64,000 bases of DNA from Streptomyces sp. TRM70350 (GCF_019219825.1 NZ_JAHUXH010000019.1:82601-146600); one strand, 5' to 3'; shown: positions 23,629-33,418, counted from the first letter of the stretch. The notes: generated by a model not told the origin, from the letters alone. Program-made: numbers and translations.

Positions 23629-26019
23629 GTGGCCGAGGCGGCAGACTTCCGTGGGACGAGTCCCTCACCTGCCCGCCGGTGGCTGAGGCGCACCGGAGCG
23701 CTACTGGCCGGGGCACCGCTGCTGGCAGGGCTGTTCCAGCTGCCGGCCGCCCCCGCCGCGGACGCGGCCGGGCGCACCTCCGCACAGCAGGCCTCCGGCT
23801 CCCGCACGGTAGCCGTCGCCATCGACTCGCTCAGCCCCAGCGCCCCCACCGAGGGCGACACCCTGACCGTCTCCGGCACAGTGACCAACAACGGCAAGCA
23901 GGCGGTCACCGACGCCCATGTGGACCTGCGCATGGGCCCCGAGATGAACACCCGGTCCTCGATCGACAGCGCCGCAAAGCGCACCGGCTACTCCCCGGGC
24001 GCGGACGGCACGGAGATCGACGACACATACCGCCAGGAGTTCGCCAAGCTCACGCCGGGCATCGCGCAGCGCTTCAGCATCTCCGTACCGGTCGACGAGC
24101 TGGACCTCGGCGAGAGCGGCGTCTACCAGCTCGGCGTCGCCCTCTCGGGCGAGACCAGCGCGCAGCCCTGGGAGCAGGTGCTGGGCATCCAGCGGACGTT
24201 CCTGCCCTGGCAGCCGGAAGTGGCGGACACGGCGACGAAGACGACGGTCCTGTGGCCGCTCATCTCCACCGCGCACATGACGGCGGAGACGGGCTCGAAC
24301 GAGCAGCAGACACCGGTCTTCCTCGACGACGACCTGGCCAAGGAGATCTCTCCGGGCGGCCGCCTGGAGCAGCTCGTGTCGCTGGGCAAGAACCTCGACG
24401 TCACCTGGGTCGTCGACCCGGACCTCCTCGCCTCCGTCGACGCCATGGCCCGCGGCTACCGCGTGCGGGGCGACGGCGACACCACCACGGGGGGCACGCA
24501 CCAGGCGGTCGCCAAGCAGTGGCTGGCCGCGCTGCAGAAGGCGGTGGTGGACAAGGAGGTCGTCGCCCTGCCTTACGGCGACCCGGATCTGGCCTCCCTG
24601 GCCCACAACGGCACGAACGTCACCGGCTCGCTGAGTCGCCTCAAGGAGGCCACGGACGTCGTCGCCAACACCGTGGAGCCGATCCTCCACGTGAAGCCGA
24701 GCACCGACTTCGCCTGGCCCGTCGACGGCGCAGTGGACCCGTCGATCGTCAAGGTCGCCACCTCGGCGGGCGCCGACAAGGTGATCGCCCGCAGCGACAG
24801 CCTGGAGGAGACCGGCGGACTGTCGTACACCCCGACAGCGGCCCGTCCCATCGGCGGCGGCACCACGGCGGTGGTCGCGGACGCCCGGCTGTCGACGGCC
24901 TTCCAGGGCGATCTGACGAAGGCGTCCGCCACGACGCTGTCCGTGCAGCGCTTCCTCGCCCAGAGCCTCGCCCTCAACCTCCAGACGAACCAGCAGCGCA
25001 GCATCGTCGTCGCCCCGCAGCGCATGCCGACCGCGAGCCAGGCCCGGGCCATGGCCGAGGCGATCACGGCACTGCAGAGCGGCGGCTGGAGCGAGTCCCA
25101 GGACCTCAGCGCGGCCGCCAAGGCCAAGCCGGACCCCGCGGCCACCAGAAAGGTGCCGGTGGCCTCCGAGTACCCCTCGTCGCTGCGCAAGCAGGAACTG
25201 CCGCGCTCGGCCTTCGAGCAGATCGCGCGGACGCAGGCCAAGCTGGACGGCTTCCGGGTGATCCTCACCGACCAGTCTCGTGTGGTGACCCCCTTCGGGC
25301 GGGCCATAAACCGTGAGATGTCCACGTCGTGGCGCGGCCGGGCCACCGAGGCGCAGCACTACCGCGACGGCGTGGAGGACTACCTCGACGGCCTCGCCGC
25401 GGGGGTCACGCTGATCGACAAGTCGGAGACCAAGCTCTCCGGCCGCAGCGCCACGATCCCGGTGACCGTCCAGAACAACCTGGTGCAGGACGTCGACCAC
25501 CTGGTCCTGCGGCTCACCTCGACCAGCCCGACCCGGTTGGAGATCGGCGGCAAGGCCTACGCCGAGCAGCCCGTCACCGTCTCGGGCGGACACAGCCAGT
25601 CGGTGAAGTTCGCCACGTCCGCCAACGCCAACGGCCGGGTGACCGTGAAGGCCCAGCTGTTCACGGAGGACGGCAAGCCCTACGGCCTGCCCGTCTACTT
25701 CGACGTGAAGGTCACCGAGATCACCGCCACGGTGATGCTGGTCATCGGCGGCGGCGTCCTGCTGCTCGTCCTCGCCGGTTTCCGGATGTACACCCAGCGC
25801 AAGCGGGCGGCCGCCCGGGAGGCCGAGGAGGACGGTCCGGACCCGGCCGACGACCCCGCCGAGGGTTCGCAGAACCCCCAGGGCCCCGCGGACCGTCTCA
25901 AGGAGGAGTCGGGTCCCCGGCCCGAGGCAGGCGACCCGGAGCAGCCGAGTGACCCTGCGCCGGACACCCCAGCGGAAAGCGCAGACCCGTCCGCGACGGG
26001 TGAGAGAGTTGACCGTTGA
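23629..26019 (+). CDS. DUF6049-type secreted, membrane-anchored protein
   Basis: The 796-residue protein starts at GTG 23629. A twin-arginine-like basic segment and a hydrophobic stretch (RRTGALLAGAPLLAGLFQLP, about 26-45) end at an AAPAADAAG processing-like site. The exported part begins with an Ig-like VAVAIDSLSPSAPTEGDTLTV domain, includes a large central region, and ends with another Ig-like region. One helix (about 700-722, VMLVIGGGVLLLVLAG) precedes an acidic, proline-rich cytoplasmic tail. Placement immediately before murJ (43 bp) is conserved in actinobacteria and suggests an envelope role. The precise function is unknown. Confidence 0.8.
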   Translation: MAEAADFRGTSPSPARRWLRRTGALLAGAPLLAGLFQLPAAPAADAAGRTSAQQASGSRTVAVAIDSLSPSAPTEGDTLTVSGTVTNNGKQAVTDAHVDLRMGPEMNTRSSIDSAAKRTGYSPGADGTEIDDTYRQEFAKLTPGIAQRFSISVPVDELDLGESGVYQLGVALSGETSAQPWEQVLGIQRTFLPWQPEVADTATKTTVLWPLISTAHMTAETGSNEQQTPVFLDDDLAKEISPGGRLEQLVSLGKNLDVTWVVDPDLLASVDAMARGYRVRGDGDTTTGGTHQAVAKQWLAALQKAVVDKEVVALPYGDPDLASLAHNGTNVTGSLSRLKEATDVVANTVEPILHVKPSTDFAWPVDGAVDPSIVKVATSAGADKVIARSDSLEETGGLSYTPTAARPIGGGTTAVVADARLSTAFQGDLTKASATTLSVQRFLAQSLALNLQTNQQRSIVVAPQRMPTASQARAMAEAITALQSGGWSESQDLSAAAKAKPDPAATRKVPVASEYPSSLRKQELPRSAFEQIARTQAKLDGFRVILTDQSRVVTPFGRAINREMSTSWRGRATEAQHYRDGVEDYLDGLAAGVTLIDKSETKLSGRSATIPVTVQNNLVQDVDHLVLRLTSTSPTRLEIGGKAYAEQPVTVSGGHSQSVKFATSANANGRVTVKAQLFTEDGKPYGLPVYFDVKVTEITATVMLVIGGGVLLLVLAGFRMYTQRKRAAAREAEEDGPDPADDPAEGSQNPQGPADRLKEESGPRPEAGDPEQPSDPAPDTPAESADPSATGERVDR

Positions 26020-26062
26020 GATGTCGTGGCCGGTGGGCCCGGGACGATGAGGTGGGGTAACC

Positions 26063-28363
26063 ATGAACGCGCCGTACGACGGTGACCGCGGCCAGGCTGC
26101 GGGCGGCTCGGGCGACCCCGAGGGCCCGCAGCCCGAGCACGGCCAGGTGCCGCCGCAGCATCCCGCGGACATGTACCTCCAGGACGCCTACGAGCAGGAC
26201 CCCTACCGGGCGCAGGACCTCGCCGCCCAGGACCCGGTGACCGAGGCGCTCTACGACCGCGCCGCGCACCCGCCGCCGCCCCCGGGCACGTATCCGTCGC
26301 CGCAGCAGCTGTACGCCCAGCCGCCGCAGTCGCCGTACGCGCCCGACCCGCGCGTGTGGGCCCGGACGCCGGCGCCCGAACCGGCGGGCCCCACGCAGCA
26401 TCTGCCGTACGGCGACGATCCGCGCACGACCCAGTACGTGGGCGTCGACGACCTGGTCACCCAGGCCGCGGACCAGCGGCACGAACCCGACGCCTTCGCG
26501 CACCTGTTCCGGGACCAGCAACAGACCGGCGTCCGCCCGCCGACGGACTACCCGGGCGTGCCGGGGCCGGCCACCGCGCCGGGCACCGGTCAGGCTCCGG
26601 CGGGACCGTACGGAGGGACGCACGCTGCGGAGGGGCAGTACGGCGGTGCCCAGGCGCCCGCCGAGCAGTACCAGGCGCCCGTTTCGCGGCCCGCCGCCGA
26701 GCCCCCTCCGGCCCCCGCCGCCCCGGCCAAGGGCGGACGGGCCGGGGGCCTGCTGAAGTCGAGCGCCGTGATGGCGGCGGGCACGATGGTGTCCCGCCTC
26801 ACCGGGTTCATCCGGTCGGCGATGATCGTCTCGGCGCTGGGCCTCGCCCTGCTGGGCGATTCCTTCCAGGTCGCATACCAGCTGCCGACGATGATCTACA
26901 TCCTGACCGTCGGCGGCGGCCTCAACTCGGTCTTCGTACCGCAGCTCGTCCGTTCCATGAAGGAGGACGACGACGGCGGCGAGGCTTACGCCAACCGGCT
27001 GCTGACCCTGGTCATGGTGATCCTCGGTGCGCTCACCGTGCTCGCCATGTTCGCCGCGCCCCTCCTGGTCCGCGCTCTGTCGACCTCCGTCGCCACGAAT
27101 CCCGCGGCCAACGACACCGCGGTCACCTTCACCCGCTACTTCCTGCCCTCGATCTTCTTCATGGGCGTCCACGTGGTGATGGGTCAGATCCTCAACGCCC
27201 GGGGCCGTTTCGGGGCGATGATGTGGACCCCGGTCCTGAACAACATCGTCATCATCGTCACGCTCGGCATGTTCATCTGGGTGTACGGCAGCGCCGCCGA
27301 CTCCAAGATGACGGTCGAGAACATTCCCCCGGAGGGCGAGCGGCTCCTCGGCATCGGCATCCTGCTCGGACTCGTCGTCCAGGCGCTCGCGATGATCCCG
27401 TATCTGCGCGAGACCGGGTTCAGACTCCGCCTGCGCTTCGACTGGAAGGGCCACGGCCTCGGCAAGGCGGCGATGCTCGCCAAGTGGACCATCCTGTTCG
27501 TCCTCGCCAACCAGGCGGGCGCGCTGGTCGTCACCCAGCTCGCCACGGCAGCGGTCTCGGACAAGGGCATCGCCGGTACCGGTTTCAGCGCCTACGCCAA
27601 CGCCCAGCTCATCTGGGGCCTCCCGCAGGCCATCATCACCGTCTCCCTGATGGCCGCCCTGCTGCCGCGCATCTCGCGCTCGGCCGCCGAGGACGACGCG
27701 GGCGCCGTCCGCGACGACATCTCCCAGGGCCTGCGCACCACGGCCGTCGCGATCGTGCCCATCGCCTTCGGCTTCCTCGCGCTCGGCGTCCCGATGTGCA
27801 CGCTGATCTTCGGCTCCTCGGGCACCACTTCGGCTACGAACATGGGCTACATGCTGATGGCCTTCGGCCTCGGCCTGATCCCCTACTCCGTGCAGTACGT
27901 CGTCCTGCGCGCGTTCTACGCCTACGAAGACACCCGCACCCCCTTCTACAACACGGTCATCGTCGCCGCGGTCAACGCGGGGGCGTCGGGCCTGTGTTAC
28001 GTCCTGCTCCCCGCCCGCTGGGCCGTCGTCGGCATGGCCGCCTCCTACGGCCTCGCCTATGTGATCGGCGTCGGCGTCGCCTGGCGCCGGCTGCGCAAGC
28101 GGCTCGGCGGCGACCTGGACGGGACCCGCGTCATGCGGACGTACGCCCGCCTGAGCATCGCCTCGGTGCCGGCGGCGCTGCTGAGCGGCGCGGCCTGCTA
28201 CTACATCACCCAGGCGCTCGGTCAGGGCGTCGCCGCTTCCCTCGCCGCGCTGGTGGCCGGCGGAGCCGCCCTGCTGGGCATCTTCTACGTCGCCGCCCGC
28301 CGTATGCGCATCGAGGAGCTGAACTCGCTCGTCGGTATGGTCCGAGGGCGTCTGGGCCGCTGA
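26063..28363 (+). CDS. murJ: Lipid II flippase MurJ
   Basis: MurJ (MviN) flips lipid-linked peptidoglycan precursor across the membrane. The 766-residue protein has an unusually long Pro/Gln/Ala-rich cytoplasmic N-terminus (1-230) and then the 14-helix MOP-superfamily core, beginning SSAVMAAGTMVSRLTGFIRS. GLNSVFVPQLVR and RISRSAAEDD resemble the cavity and loop signatures. The long tail is a usual actinobacterial feature. It lies between the DUF6049 gene and a pseudokinase gene on the same strand. Confidence 0.92.
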   Translation: MNAPYDGDRGQAAGGSGDPEGPQPEHGQVPPQHPADMYLQDAYEQDPYRAQDLAAQDPVTEALYDRAAHPPPPPGTYPSPQQLYAQPPQSPYAPDPRVWARTPAPEPAGPTQHLPYGDDPRTTQYVGVDDLVTQAADQRHEPDAFAHLFRDQQQTGVRPPTDYPGVPGPATAPGTGQAPAGPYGGTHAAEGQYGGAQAPAEQYQAPVSRPAAEPPPAPAAPAKGGRAGGLLKSSAVMAAGTMVSRLTGFIRSAMIVSALGLALLGDSFQVAYQLPTMIYILTVGGGLNSVFVPQLVRSMKEDDDGGEAYANRLLTLVMVILGALTVLAMFAAPLLVRALSTSVATNPAANDTAVTFTRYFLPSIFFMGVHVVMGQILNARGRFGAMMWTPVLNNIVIIVTLGMFIWVYGSAADSKMTVENIPPEGERLLGIGILLGLVVQALAMIPYLRETGFRLRLRFDWKGHGLGKAAMLAKWTILFVLANQAGALVVTQLATAAVSDKGIAGTGFSAYANAQLIWGLPQAIITVSLMAALLPRISRSAAEDDAGAVRDDISQGLRTTAVAIVPIAFGFLALGVPMCTLIFGSSGTTSATNMGYMLMAFGLGLIPYSVQYVVLRAFYAYEDTRTPFYNTVIVAAVNAGASGLCYVLLPARWAVVGMAASYGLAYVIGVGVAWRRLRKRLGGDLDGTRVMRTYARLSIASVPAALLSGAACYYITQALGQGVAASLAALVAGGAALLGIFYVAARRMRIEELNSLVGMVRGRLGR

Positions 28364-28503
28364 ATCGGGGGGTACGCGCACAACCATCGTCCGCCACCGC
28401 GTGTCGTGCATAGCGGCGGACTGTGGGCACAATTGGTTTCGGCGTCGGACGGCGCGCAACGGAGTTCGGCCGGCGCGCTATGGATGGGGAGGCAGGAACG
28501 ACG

Positions 28504-30237
28504 GTGGCGGAACGGAGCACGGCTGCCGTCGACGTGGCAGACAACAGCGGCGATGAGCCGCTGACCGCCAAGGCGGATCAGGCGGACCAGTCCACGGCCG
28601 ACGGGGTGGCCAAGAACCCGGAGCGGGACACGGAACACGACGAGGCACAGGGGAGTGGCGGGACCGAGGATCCCGGAGCGAAGGCCTCACCGCCCGAACT
28701 GCACAGCGGTCACAAGCTCGCCAGACGCTACCGCCTTGAGGACTGCGTCACCCGTCTGGACGGTTTCAGCAGTTGGCGTGCGGTGGACGAGAAGCTGCGC
28801 CGCGCCGTCGGCGTACACGTCCTGCCCGCGGACCACACCCGGGCCCGTTCCGTGCTGGCCGCGGCCCGCTCCTCCGCGCTGCTCGGCGATCCACGCTTCG
28901 TCCAGGTCCTGGACGCCGTCGAGGAGAACGACCTCGTGTACGTCGTGCACGAATGGCTGCCGGACGCCACGGAACTCACCACGCTCCTGTCCGCCGGGCC
29001 GCTGGAGCCGCACGACGCCTACCAGATGGTCAGTCAGGTCTCCGCCGCCATGGCCGCAGCCCACCGCGAGGGCCTCGCCCATCTCCGGCTGAACCCCAAC
29101 GCCGTCCTGCGCACGTCCACCGGACAGTGGCGCATCCGCGGCCTCGCCGTGAACGCCGCCCTGCGCGGTATCAGTTCCGACACCCCCCAGCGCACCGACA
29201 CCGAGGCGATCGGCGCCCTGCTGTACGCCTCGCTCACCCAGCGCTGGCCGTACGAGAGCGACGCCTACGGTCTGTCCGGGCTGCCCAAGGACGTCGGCCT
29301 CATTCCGCCGGACCAGGTGCGCGCCGGCGTGCATCGCGGCCTGTCGGAGCTCGCCATGCGCGCGCTCGCCAACGACGGCGCGACCGCCTCCCGGCACGAG
29401 TCCCCCTGCACGACGCCGGAGGAGCTGGTGAAGGCGATCGGCGCGATGCCTCGCATCCGCCCGCCGGAGCCCGCGTTCACCGCGCCGCCGGACTACCAGC
29501 GCACGACGTACCAGCAGGGCACGTACGGCCGCCCCGCCCCGCACCCCGGCGCCACCCAGCCGGTGTCGTCCCCACCGCCCCCGCTGCAGAGCCGTACCGG
29601 CAAGGCCCTGAAGTGGGCCGTCTCCGCGCTGCTCATCGCCGCGCTGGGGCTGGGCAGCTGGCAACTGGCGGACGCGCTGATGGAGCGCGGCACCCAGTCG
29701 GACGACCCGAACAAGTCGCAGACGACGGACGGGAACGACAAGAGCGCCGGGGAGAACAAGCCCGCGGCCAAGCCGCTCACCATCGAAGGGGCTCAGGAGT
29801 ACGTCGCGAGCGGCGAGGCGCAGGCTCCCGAAGACGTCGACCTCACCTATGACGGCGACAGCTCGACGTTCTGGCGCACCAAGCGCTACAACGACGGACC
29901 GGAGCTGGCTCCCTACAAGCCCGGCGTGGGAATCGTCTACGACCTCGGCTCTTCCCAGCAGATCTCGGCCGCGTCGATAGGGCTTCGGTACCCGGGCGAC
30001 CACACGACGGTTCACCTCTACGCGACCGACTCGCTGACCCCTTCCACCGGGGTCGACGGGATGCAGGAGATCGGAACCGCCACCACGAGCGGCACCTCTC
30101 TGACGGTGAAGGCGTCGAAGTCGGTGAAGACGCAGTACGTGCTGTTGTGGGTCACGGCAGTGCCCAACGCACCCACCGACGGCTACAGCAGCGCGGGTTA
30201 CAAGCAGGCCGTCACCGACGTGAAGTTCACGGGCTGA
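28504..30237 (+). CDS. Membrane pseudokinase with discoidin-like domain
   Basis: This protein (577 residues from GTG 28504) has a protein-kinase fold that appears catalytically dead. The Lys of the VAVK motif is absent (RRAVGVHVLP), the HRD/N loop reads AHLRLNPNAVL without the catalytic Asp, and DFG is replaced by IRGLA. A disordered N-terminus (1-70), one membrane helix (about 375-395, TGKALKWAVSALLIAALGLG) and an external beta-sandwich resembling discoidin or galactose-binding domains follow. In mycobacteria the same module is fused to MurJ (Rv3910) and binds FhaA; here it is a separate gene 140 bp after murJ. Confidence 0.78.
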   Translation: MAERSTAAVDVADNSGDEPLTAKADQADQSTADGVAKNPERDTEHDEAQGSGGTEDPGAKASPPELHSGHKLARRYRLEDCVTRLDGFSSWRAVDEKLRRAVGVHVLPADHTRARSVLAAARSSALLGDPRFVQVLDAVEENDLVYVVHEWLPDATELTTLLSAGPLEPHDAYQMVSQVSAAMAAAHREGLAHLRLNPNAVLRTSTGQWRIRGLAVNAALRGISSDTPQRTDTEAIGALLYASLTQRWPYESDAYGLSGLPKDVGLIPPDQVRAGVHRGLSELAMRALANDGATASRHESPCTTPEELVKAIGAMPRIRPPEPAFTAPPDYQRTTYQQGTYGRPAPHPGATQPVSSPPPPLQSRTGKALKWAVSALLIAALGLGSWQLADALMERGTQSDDPNKSQTTDGNDKSAGENKPAAKPLTIEGAQEYVASGEAQAPEDVDLTYDGDSSTFWRTKRYNDGPELAPYKPGVGIVYDLGSSQQISAASIGLRYPGDHTTVHLYATDSLTPSTGVDGMQEIGTATTSGTSLTVKASKSVKTQYVLLWVTAVPNAPTDGYSSAGYKQAVTDVKFTG

Positions 30238-30264
30238 CGTCTCACCGAAGGGGGAGGGGGTCCG

Positions 30265-30990
30265 ATGGCAGAAGGCGCCGGGTACGACATGGCGAGCGAT
30301 CAGGATCTGCTCGCCCGCCATGTGGAAGGCGACCCCGATGCCTTCGGTGAGATCGTGCGGCGGCACCGCGACCGGCTCTGGGCGGTCGCCCTGCGGACGC
30401 TGGGCGACCGCGAGGAGGCCGCTGACGCGGTCCAGGACGCTCTCGTCTCCGCCTACCGGGCCGCCCACACCTTTCGCGGCCAGTCGGCCGTCACGACCTG
30501 GCTGCACCGGATCACGGTGAACGCCTGCCTCGACCGCGCCCGTAAGGCTGCCTCCCGCAAGACGTCCCCCGTCGACGACACCGAGCGGCTGGAGCAGCTG
30601 CTGGAGCCGCACGAGTCGGCCTCGGCTCCGGCCGAACGCAACGATCTGCACCGCCAGCTCCTCGAAGCGCTCGGCACCCTCCCACCCGAGCAGCGTGCGG
30701 CCCTCGTCCTGGTGGACATGCAGGGTTACCCGGTCGCCGAGGCCGCCCGCGTCCTCGACGTCCCGACCGGGACGGTGAAGAGCCGCTGCGCCCGTGGCAG
30801 AGCCAGGCTCCTGCCGCTGCTCACCCATCTGCAAACGGAAGACTCCGGCGACGACGAAGAGTCGGCCGCTGGACGGAACCGGACGCAGGGGACATCCGTC
30901 CCACCGGCAGCGGGACCGCATGACGCGGGCCCACGGAATGCAGGGCCAAGCGATTCAGCTGCTGTGAAGGGCGGAGGTGGGCGAGCGTGA
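30265..30990 (+). CDS. sigM: ECF RNA polymerase sigma factor SigM
   Basis: The 241-residue protein has region 2 (about 12-75: DQDLLARHVEGDPDAFGEIV then RTLGDREEAADAVQDALVSA) and region 4 (about 125-180: LPPEQRAALVLVDMQGYPVA and the TGTVKSRCARGRARL helix-turn-helix), with the linker between. A non-conserved acidic tail of about 60 residues follows. It overlaps the next gene by four bases (GTGA), a translational coupling typical of sigma/anti-sigma pairs. Position beside murJ and trxB matches the actinobacterial sigM locus. Region 1.1 and 3 are absent, as for ECF factors. Confidence 0.9.
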   Translation: MAEGAGYDMASDQDLLARHVEGDPDAFGEIVRRHRDRLWAVALRTLGDREEAADAVQDALVSAYRAAHTFRGQSAVTTWLHRITVNACLDRARKAASRKTSPVDDTERLEQLLEPHESASAPAERNDLHRQLLEALGTLPPEQRAALVLVDMQGYPVAEAARVLDVPTGTVKSRCARGRARLLPLLTHLQTEDSGDDEESAAGRNRTQGTSVPPAAGPHDAGPRNAGPSDSAAVKGGGGRA

Positions 30991-31901
30991 CTTCCACGAC
31001 GGACACGGCCGGGCACCCGGACGTCACGGAGATCTCCGACCTCACCGAAGGCCTGCTCCCCCCGTCCCGGACCGCGGACGTACGACGCCATCTGGACGAG
31101 TGCGAGCTCTGCGCGGACGTCTTTTCCTCGCTGGAGGAGATCCGCGCCATGCTCGGCACGCTGCCAGGTCCGGCACGCATGCCCGCCGACGTCGCCGGAC
31201 GGATCGACGCCGCTCTCGCCGCGGAAGCGCTGCTCCATGCCACGGCGCCCGACGCGGTGAGCACCCCGGCCCACGCCGAAGCGGCCCGCGCGGACGACGG
31301 CGCGCATGTTTCACGTGAAACATCGAACCCGGCGGACCGTCCCTCGGGTCATGCCCGCCCCTCCACCACCGGCCCGGGCCGCAAGGAGCGCAAGCGCGGC
31401 GGACGCCGCAGGGTGGCGGTCCTGGGGGCCGTCCTCTCCGTCGGCGCCCTCGGGCTGGCTTCCCTCCTGGTGTCCTCAATGGAGGGCGACCAGGGCACCA
31501 CCGCCCGGGAGCGGCAGTCCGCGGCCGCGGACACCTTCTCCGAAGGGAAGCTGGAGCAGCAGGTCGCAGACCTCCTCGCACAGAGCGAAAAGTCCGGTGG
31601 GCCCTCGCGTACCCCCCGTGAATTCGGTGAGCAGTCCACCTCCGGCAGCGACGGTCCCCGCATCCTCACCAGGCCCACGGTCCAGGTGCCCCAGTGCGTG
31701 CAGAAGGGCATCGCACGCGATGACGACGCCCTGGCGACCGAGCCCGGCACCTATCAGGGGACGACGGCCCTCCTGGTAGTCATGCCCGACACCTCGGACC
31801 CCTCACGGGTCACGGCATACGTCGTGGATGCCACCTGCGTGAAGGAGTCGCCTTCCGCCTCGTCCGAGGTTCTGCTGAAGCACTCCTACAAGCAGCCTTG
31901 A
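30987..31901 (+). CDS. Membrane anti-sigma factor, zinc-finger ZAS type
   Basis: The 304-residue protein begins MTSTTDTAGHPDVTEISDLT, followed by a short helical domain with HLDECELCADV (about residues 33-43), the His-x3-Cys-x2-Cys motif of zinc-binding anti-sigma factors. A disordered linker, one membrane helix (about 140-160, RVAVLGAVLSVGALGLASLL) and an external region with no recognised domain complete it. It should hold SigM in check through the cytoplasmic head. GTG 30987 overlaps the sigM stop. A parS site (31308-31321) lies inside, read as VSRET. Confidence 0.88.
   Translation: MTSTTDTAGHPDVTEISDLTEGLLPPSRTADVRRHLDECELCADVFSSLEEIRAMLGTLPGPARMPADVAGRIDAALAAEALLHATAPDAVSTPAHAEAARADDGAHVSRETSNPADRPSGHARPSTTGPGRKERKRGGRRRVAVLGAVLSVGALGLASLLVSSMEGDQGTTARERQSAAADTFSEGKLEQQVADLLAQSEKSGGPSRTPREFGEQSTSGSDGPRILTRPTVQVPQCVQKGIARDDDALATEPGTYQGTTALLVVMPDTSDPSRVTAYVVDATCVKESPSASSEVLLKHSYKQP
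31308..31321. other. parS: parS site inside the anti-sigma gene
   Basis: Exact GTTTCACGTGAAAC in the linker-coding part of the anti-sigma gene. It is read there as VSRET. Confidence 0.95.
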
Positions 31902-31940
31902 GAGCACTCTGCGAGGGCTCACCGTGTACCCCGACACAGC

Positions 31941-31967
31941 GGGAATGCGCGCCCCTTAGGATCCGTT
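31941..31967 (+). promoter_or_regulatory. SigR-type promoter of trxB-trxA
   Basis: GGGAAT (31941-31946), exactly 18 bp and GTT (31965-31967) match the known SigR consensus (GGAAT-N18-GTT) of the thiol-oxidative-stress sigma factor of Streptomyces. It lies 73 bp before the trxB start, matching the known SigR control of trxBA in S. coelicolor. Confidence 0.85.
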
Positions 31968-32039
31968 GGGTGGGGTGAGAGTTCTGAGAGGGGCTCCCAC
32001 CGGTCAAGACGACGCAGTCCAGAGACGAGGAATCAAGCC

Positions 32040-33011
32040 GTGAGCGACGTCCGTAACGTGATCATCATCGGCTCCGGGCCCGCCGGCTACACGGCGGCGC
32101 TCTACACCGCGCGCGCGTCGCTGAAGCCACTGGTGTTCGAGGGTGCCGTCACCGCCGGTGGCGCCCTGATGAACACCACGGACGTGGAGAACTTCCCGGG
32201 CTTCCAGGACGGCATCATGGGCCCCGAGCTCATGGACAACATGCGCGCCCAGGCGGAGCGCTTCGGTGCCGAGCTCGTTCCGGACGACGTCGTCAACGTC
32301 GACCTGACCGGTGAGATCAAGACCGTCACCGACACCGCCGGCACGGTGCACCGCGCGAAGGCCGTGATCATCGCGACCGGTTCGCAGCACCGCAAGCTCG
32401 GCCTGCCGAACGAGGACGCCCTCTCGGGCCGTGGTGTCTCCTGGTGCGCCACGTGCGACGGCTTCTTCTTCAAGGACCAGGACATCGCCGTGATCGGCGG
32501 CGGCGACACCGCGATGGAGGAGGCCACCTTCCTCTCGCGCTTCGCCAAGTCCGTGACGGTCGTCCACCGCCGCGACACCCTGCGCGCCTCCAAGGCCATG
32601 CAGGATCGCGCCTTCGCCGACCCGAAGATCACGTTCGTCTGGGACAGCGAGGTCGCCGAGATCCAGGGCGACAGCAAGCTCTCCGGTCTGAAGCTGCGCA
32701 ACGTCAAGACCGGCGAGCTCTCGGACCTGCCGGTGACCGGTCTGTTCATCGCGATCGGCCACGACCCGCGCACCGAGTTGTTCAAGGGCCAGCTTGAGCT
32801 GGACGAGGAGGGTTACCTGAAGGTCGACGCCCCCTCCACCCGGACAAGCCTGACCGGTGTCTTCGGCGCCGGGGACGTGGTCGACCACACCTACCGCCAG
32901 GCGATCACCGCGGCCGGTACCGGCTGCTCCGCCGCCCTCGACGCCGAGCGCTACCTCGCCGCCCTCGCGGACAACGAGCAGCAGGCCGAGCCCGAGAAGA
33001 CCACCGTCTGA
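32040..33011 (+). CDS. trxB: Thioredoxin reductase
   Basis: The 323-residue flavoenzyme passes electrons from NADPH to thioredoxin. The FAD-binding motif GSGPAGYTAALYTARA (about 12-27), the redox centre WCATC (Cys136 and Cys139) and the NADPH motif GGGDTAMEEA are all present, as is the C-terminal GVFGAGDVVDHTYRQAITAAG FAD motif (given in part). Start is GTG 32040. A SigR promoter is immediately upstream and trxA follows after 44 bp, so the two form the trxBA operon. Confidence 0.97.
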   Translation: MSDVRNVIIIGSGPAGYTAALYTARASLKPLVFEGAVTAGGALMNTTDVENFPGFQDGIMGPELMDNMRAQAERFGAELVPDDVVNVDLTGEIKTVTDTAGTVHRAKAVIIATGSQHRKLGLPNEDALSGRGVSWCATCDGFFFKDQDIAVIGGGDTAMEEATFLSRFAKSVTVVHRRDTLRASKAMQDRAFADPKITFVWDSEVAEIQGDSKLSGLKLRNVKTGELSDLPVTGLFIAIGHDPRTELFKGQLELDEEGYLKVDAPSTRTSLTGVFGAGDVVDHTYRQAITAAGTGCSAALDAERYLAALADNEQQAEPEKTTV

Positions 33012-33055
33012 CCCCCTCACCCAGCCCCACGCACCAACCAGTTAAGGAGCCCGCC

Positions 33056-33388
33056 GTGGCCGGCACCCTGAAGAATGTGACCGACGACTCCTTCGAGCAG
33101 GACGTCCTCAAGAGCGACAAGCCCGTCCTGGTGGACTTCTGGGCCGCCTGGTGCGGTCCGTGCCGCCAGATCGCGCCGTCCCTTGAGGCAATCGCCGCCG
33201 AGCACGGCGACAAGATCGAGATCGTCAAGCTGAACATCGACGAGAACCCGGGTACGGCCGCCAAGTACGGTGTCATGTCGATCCCGACCCTGAACGTCTA
33301 CCAGGGTGGCGAGGTCGCCAAGACCATCGTCGGTGCCAAGCCGAAGGCCGCGATCCTGCGCGACCTTGAGGACTTCATCGCCGGATGA
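33056..33388 (+). CDS. trxA: Thioredoxin
   Basis: The 110-residue protein has the WCGPC active site (residues 32-36) in FWAAWCGPCRQIAPSLEAIA, the cis-proline IPTLNVY, and the usual five-stranded fold. GTG 33056 follows AAGGAG 8 bp upstream. It is reduced by TrxB and in turn reduces protein disulfides in the cytoplasm. It ends 30 bp before a parS site and a strong terminator. Confidence 0.97.
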   Translation: MAGTLKNVTDDSFEQDVLKSDKPVLVDFWAAWCGPCRQIAPSLEAIAAEHGDKIEIVKLNIDENPGTAAKYGVMSIPTLNVYQGGEVAKTIVGAKPKAAILRDLEDFIAG

Positions 33389-33418
33389 CGGGCTGCGCCG
33401 TCGAGCGACGGGGCGCAT

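Noticed and set aside
23701..26172. Long minus-strand frame (823 residues) opposite the DUF6049 gene
   Set aside because: It lies antisense to a gene with clear signal peptide, domains and membrane helix; Arg/His/Gly-rich content is the usual shadow of high-GC coding DNA.
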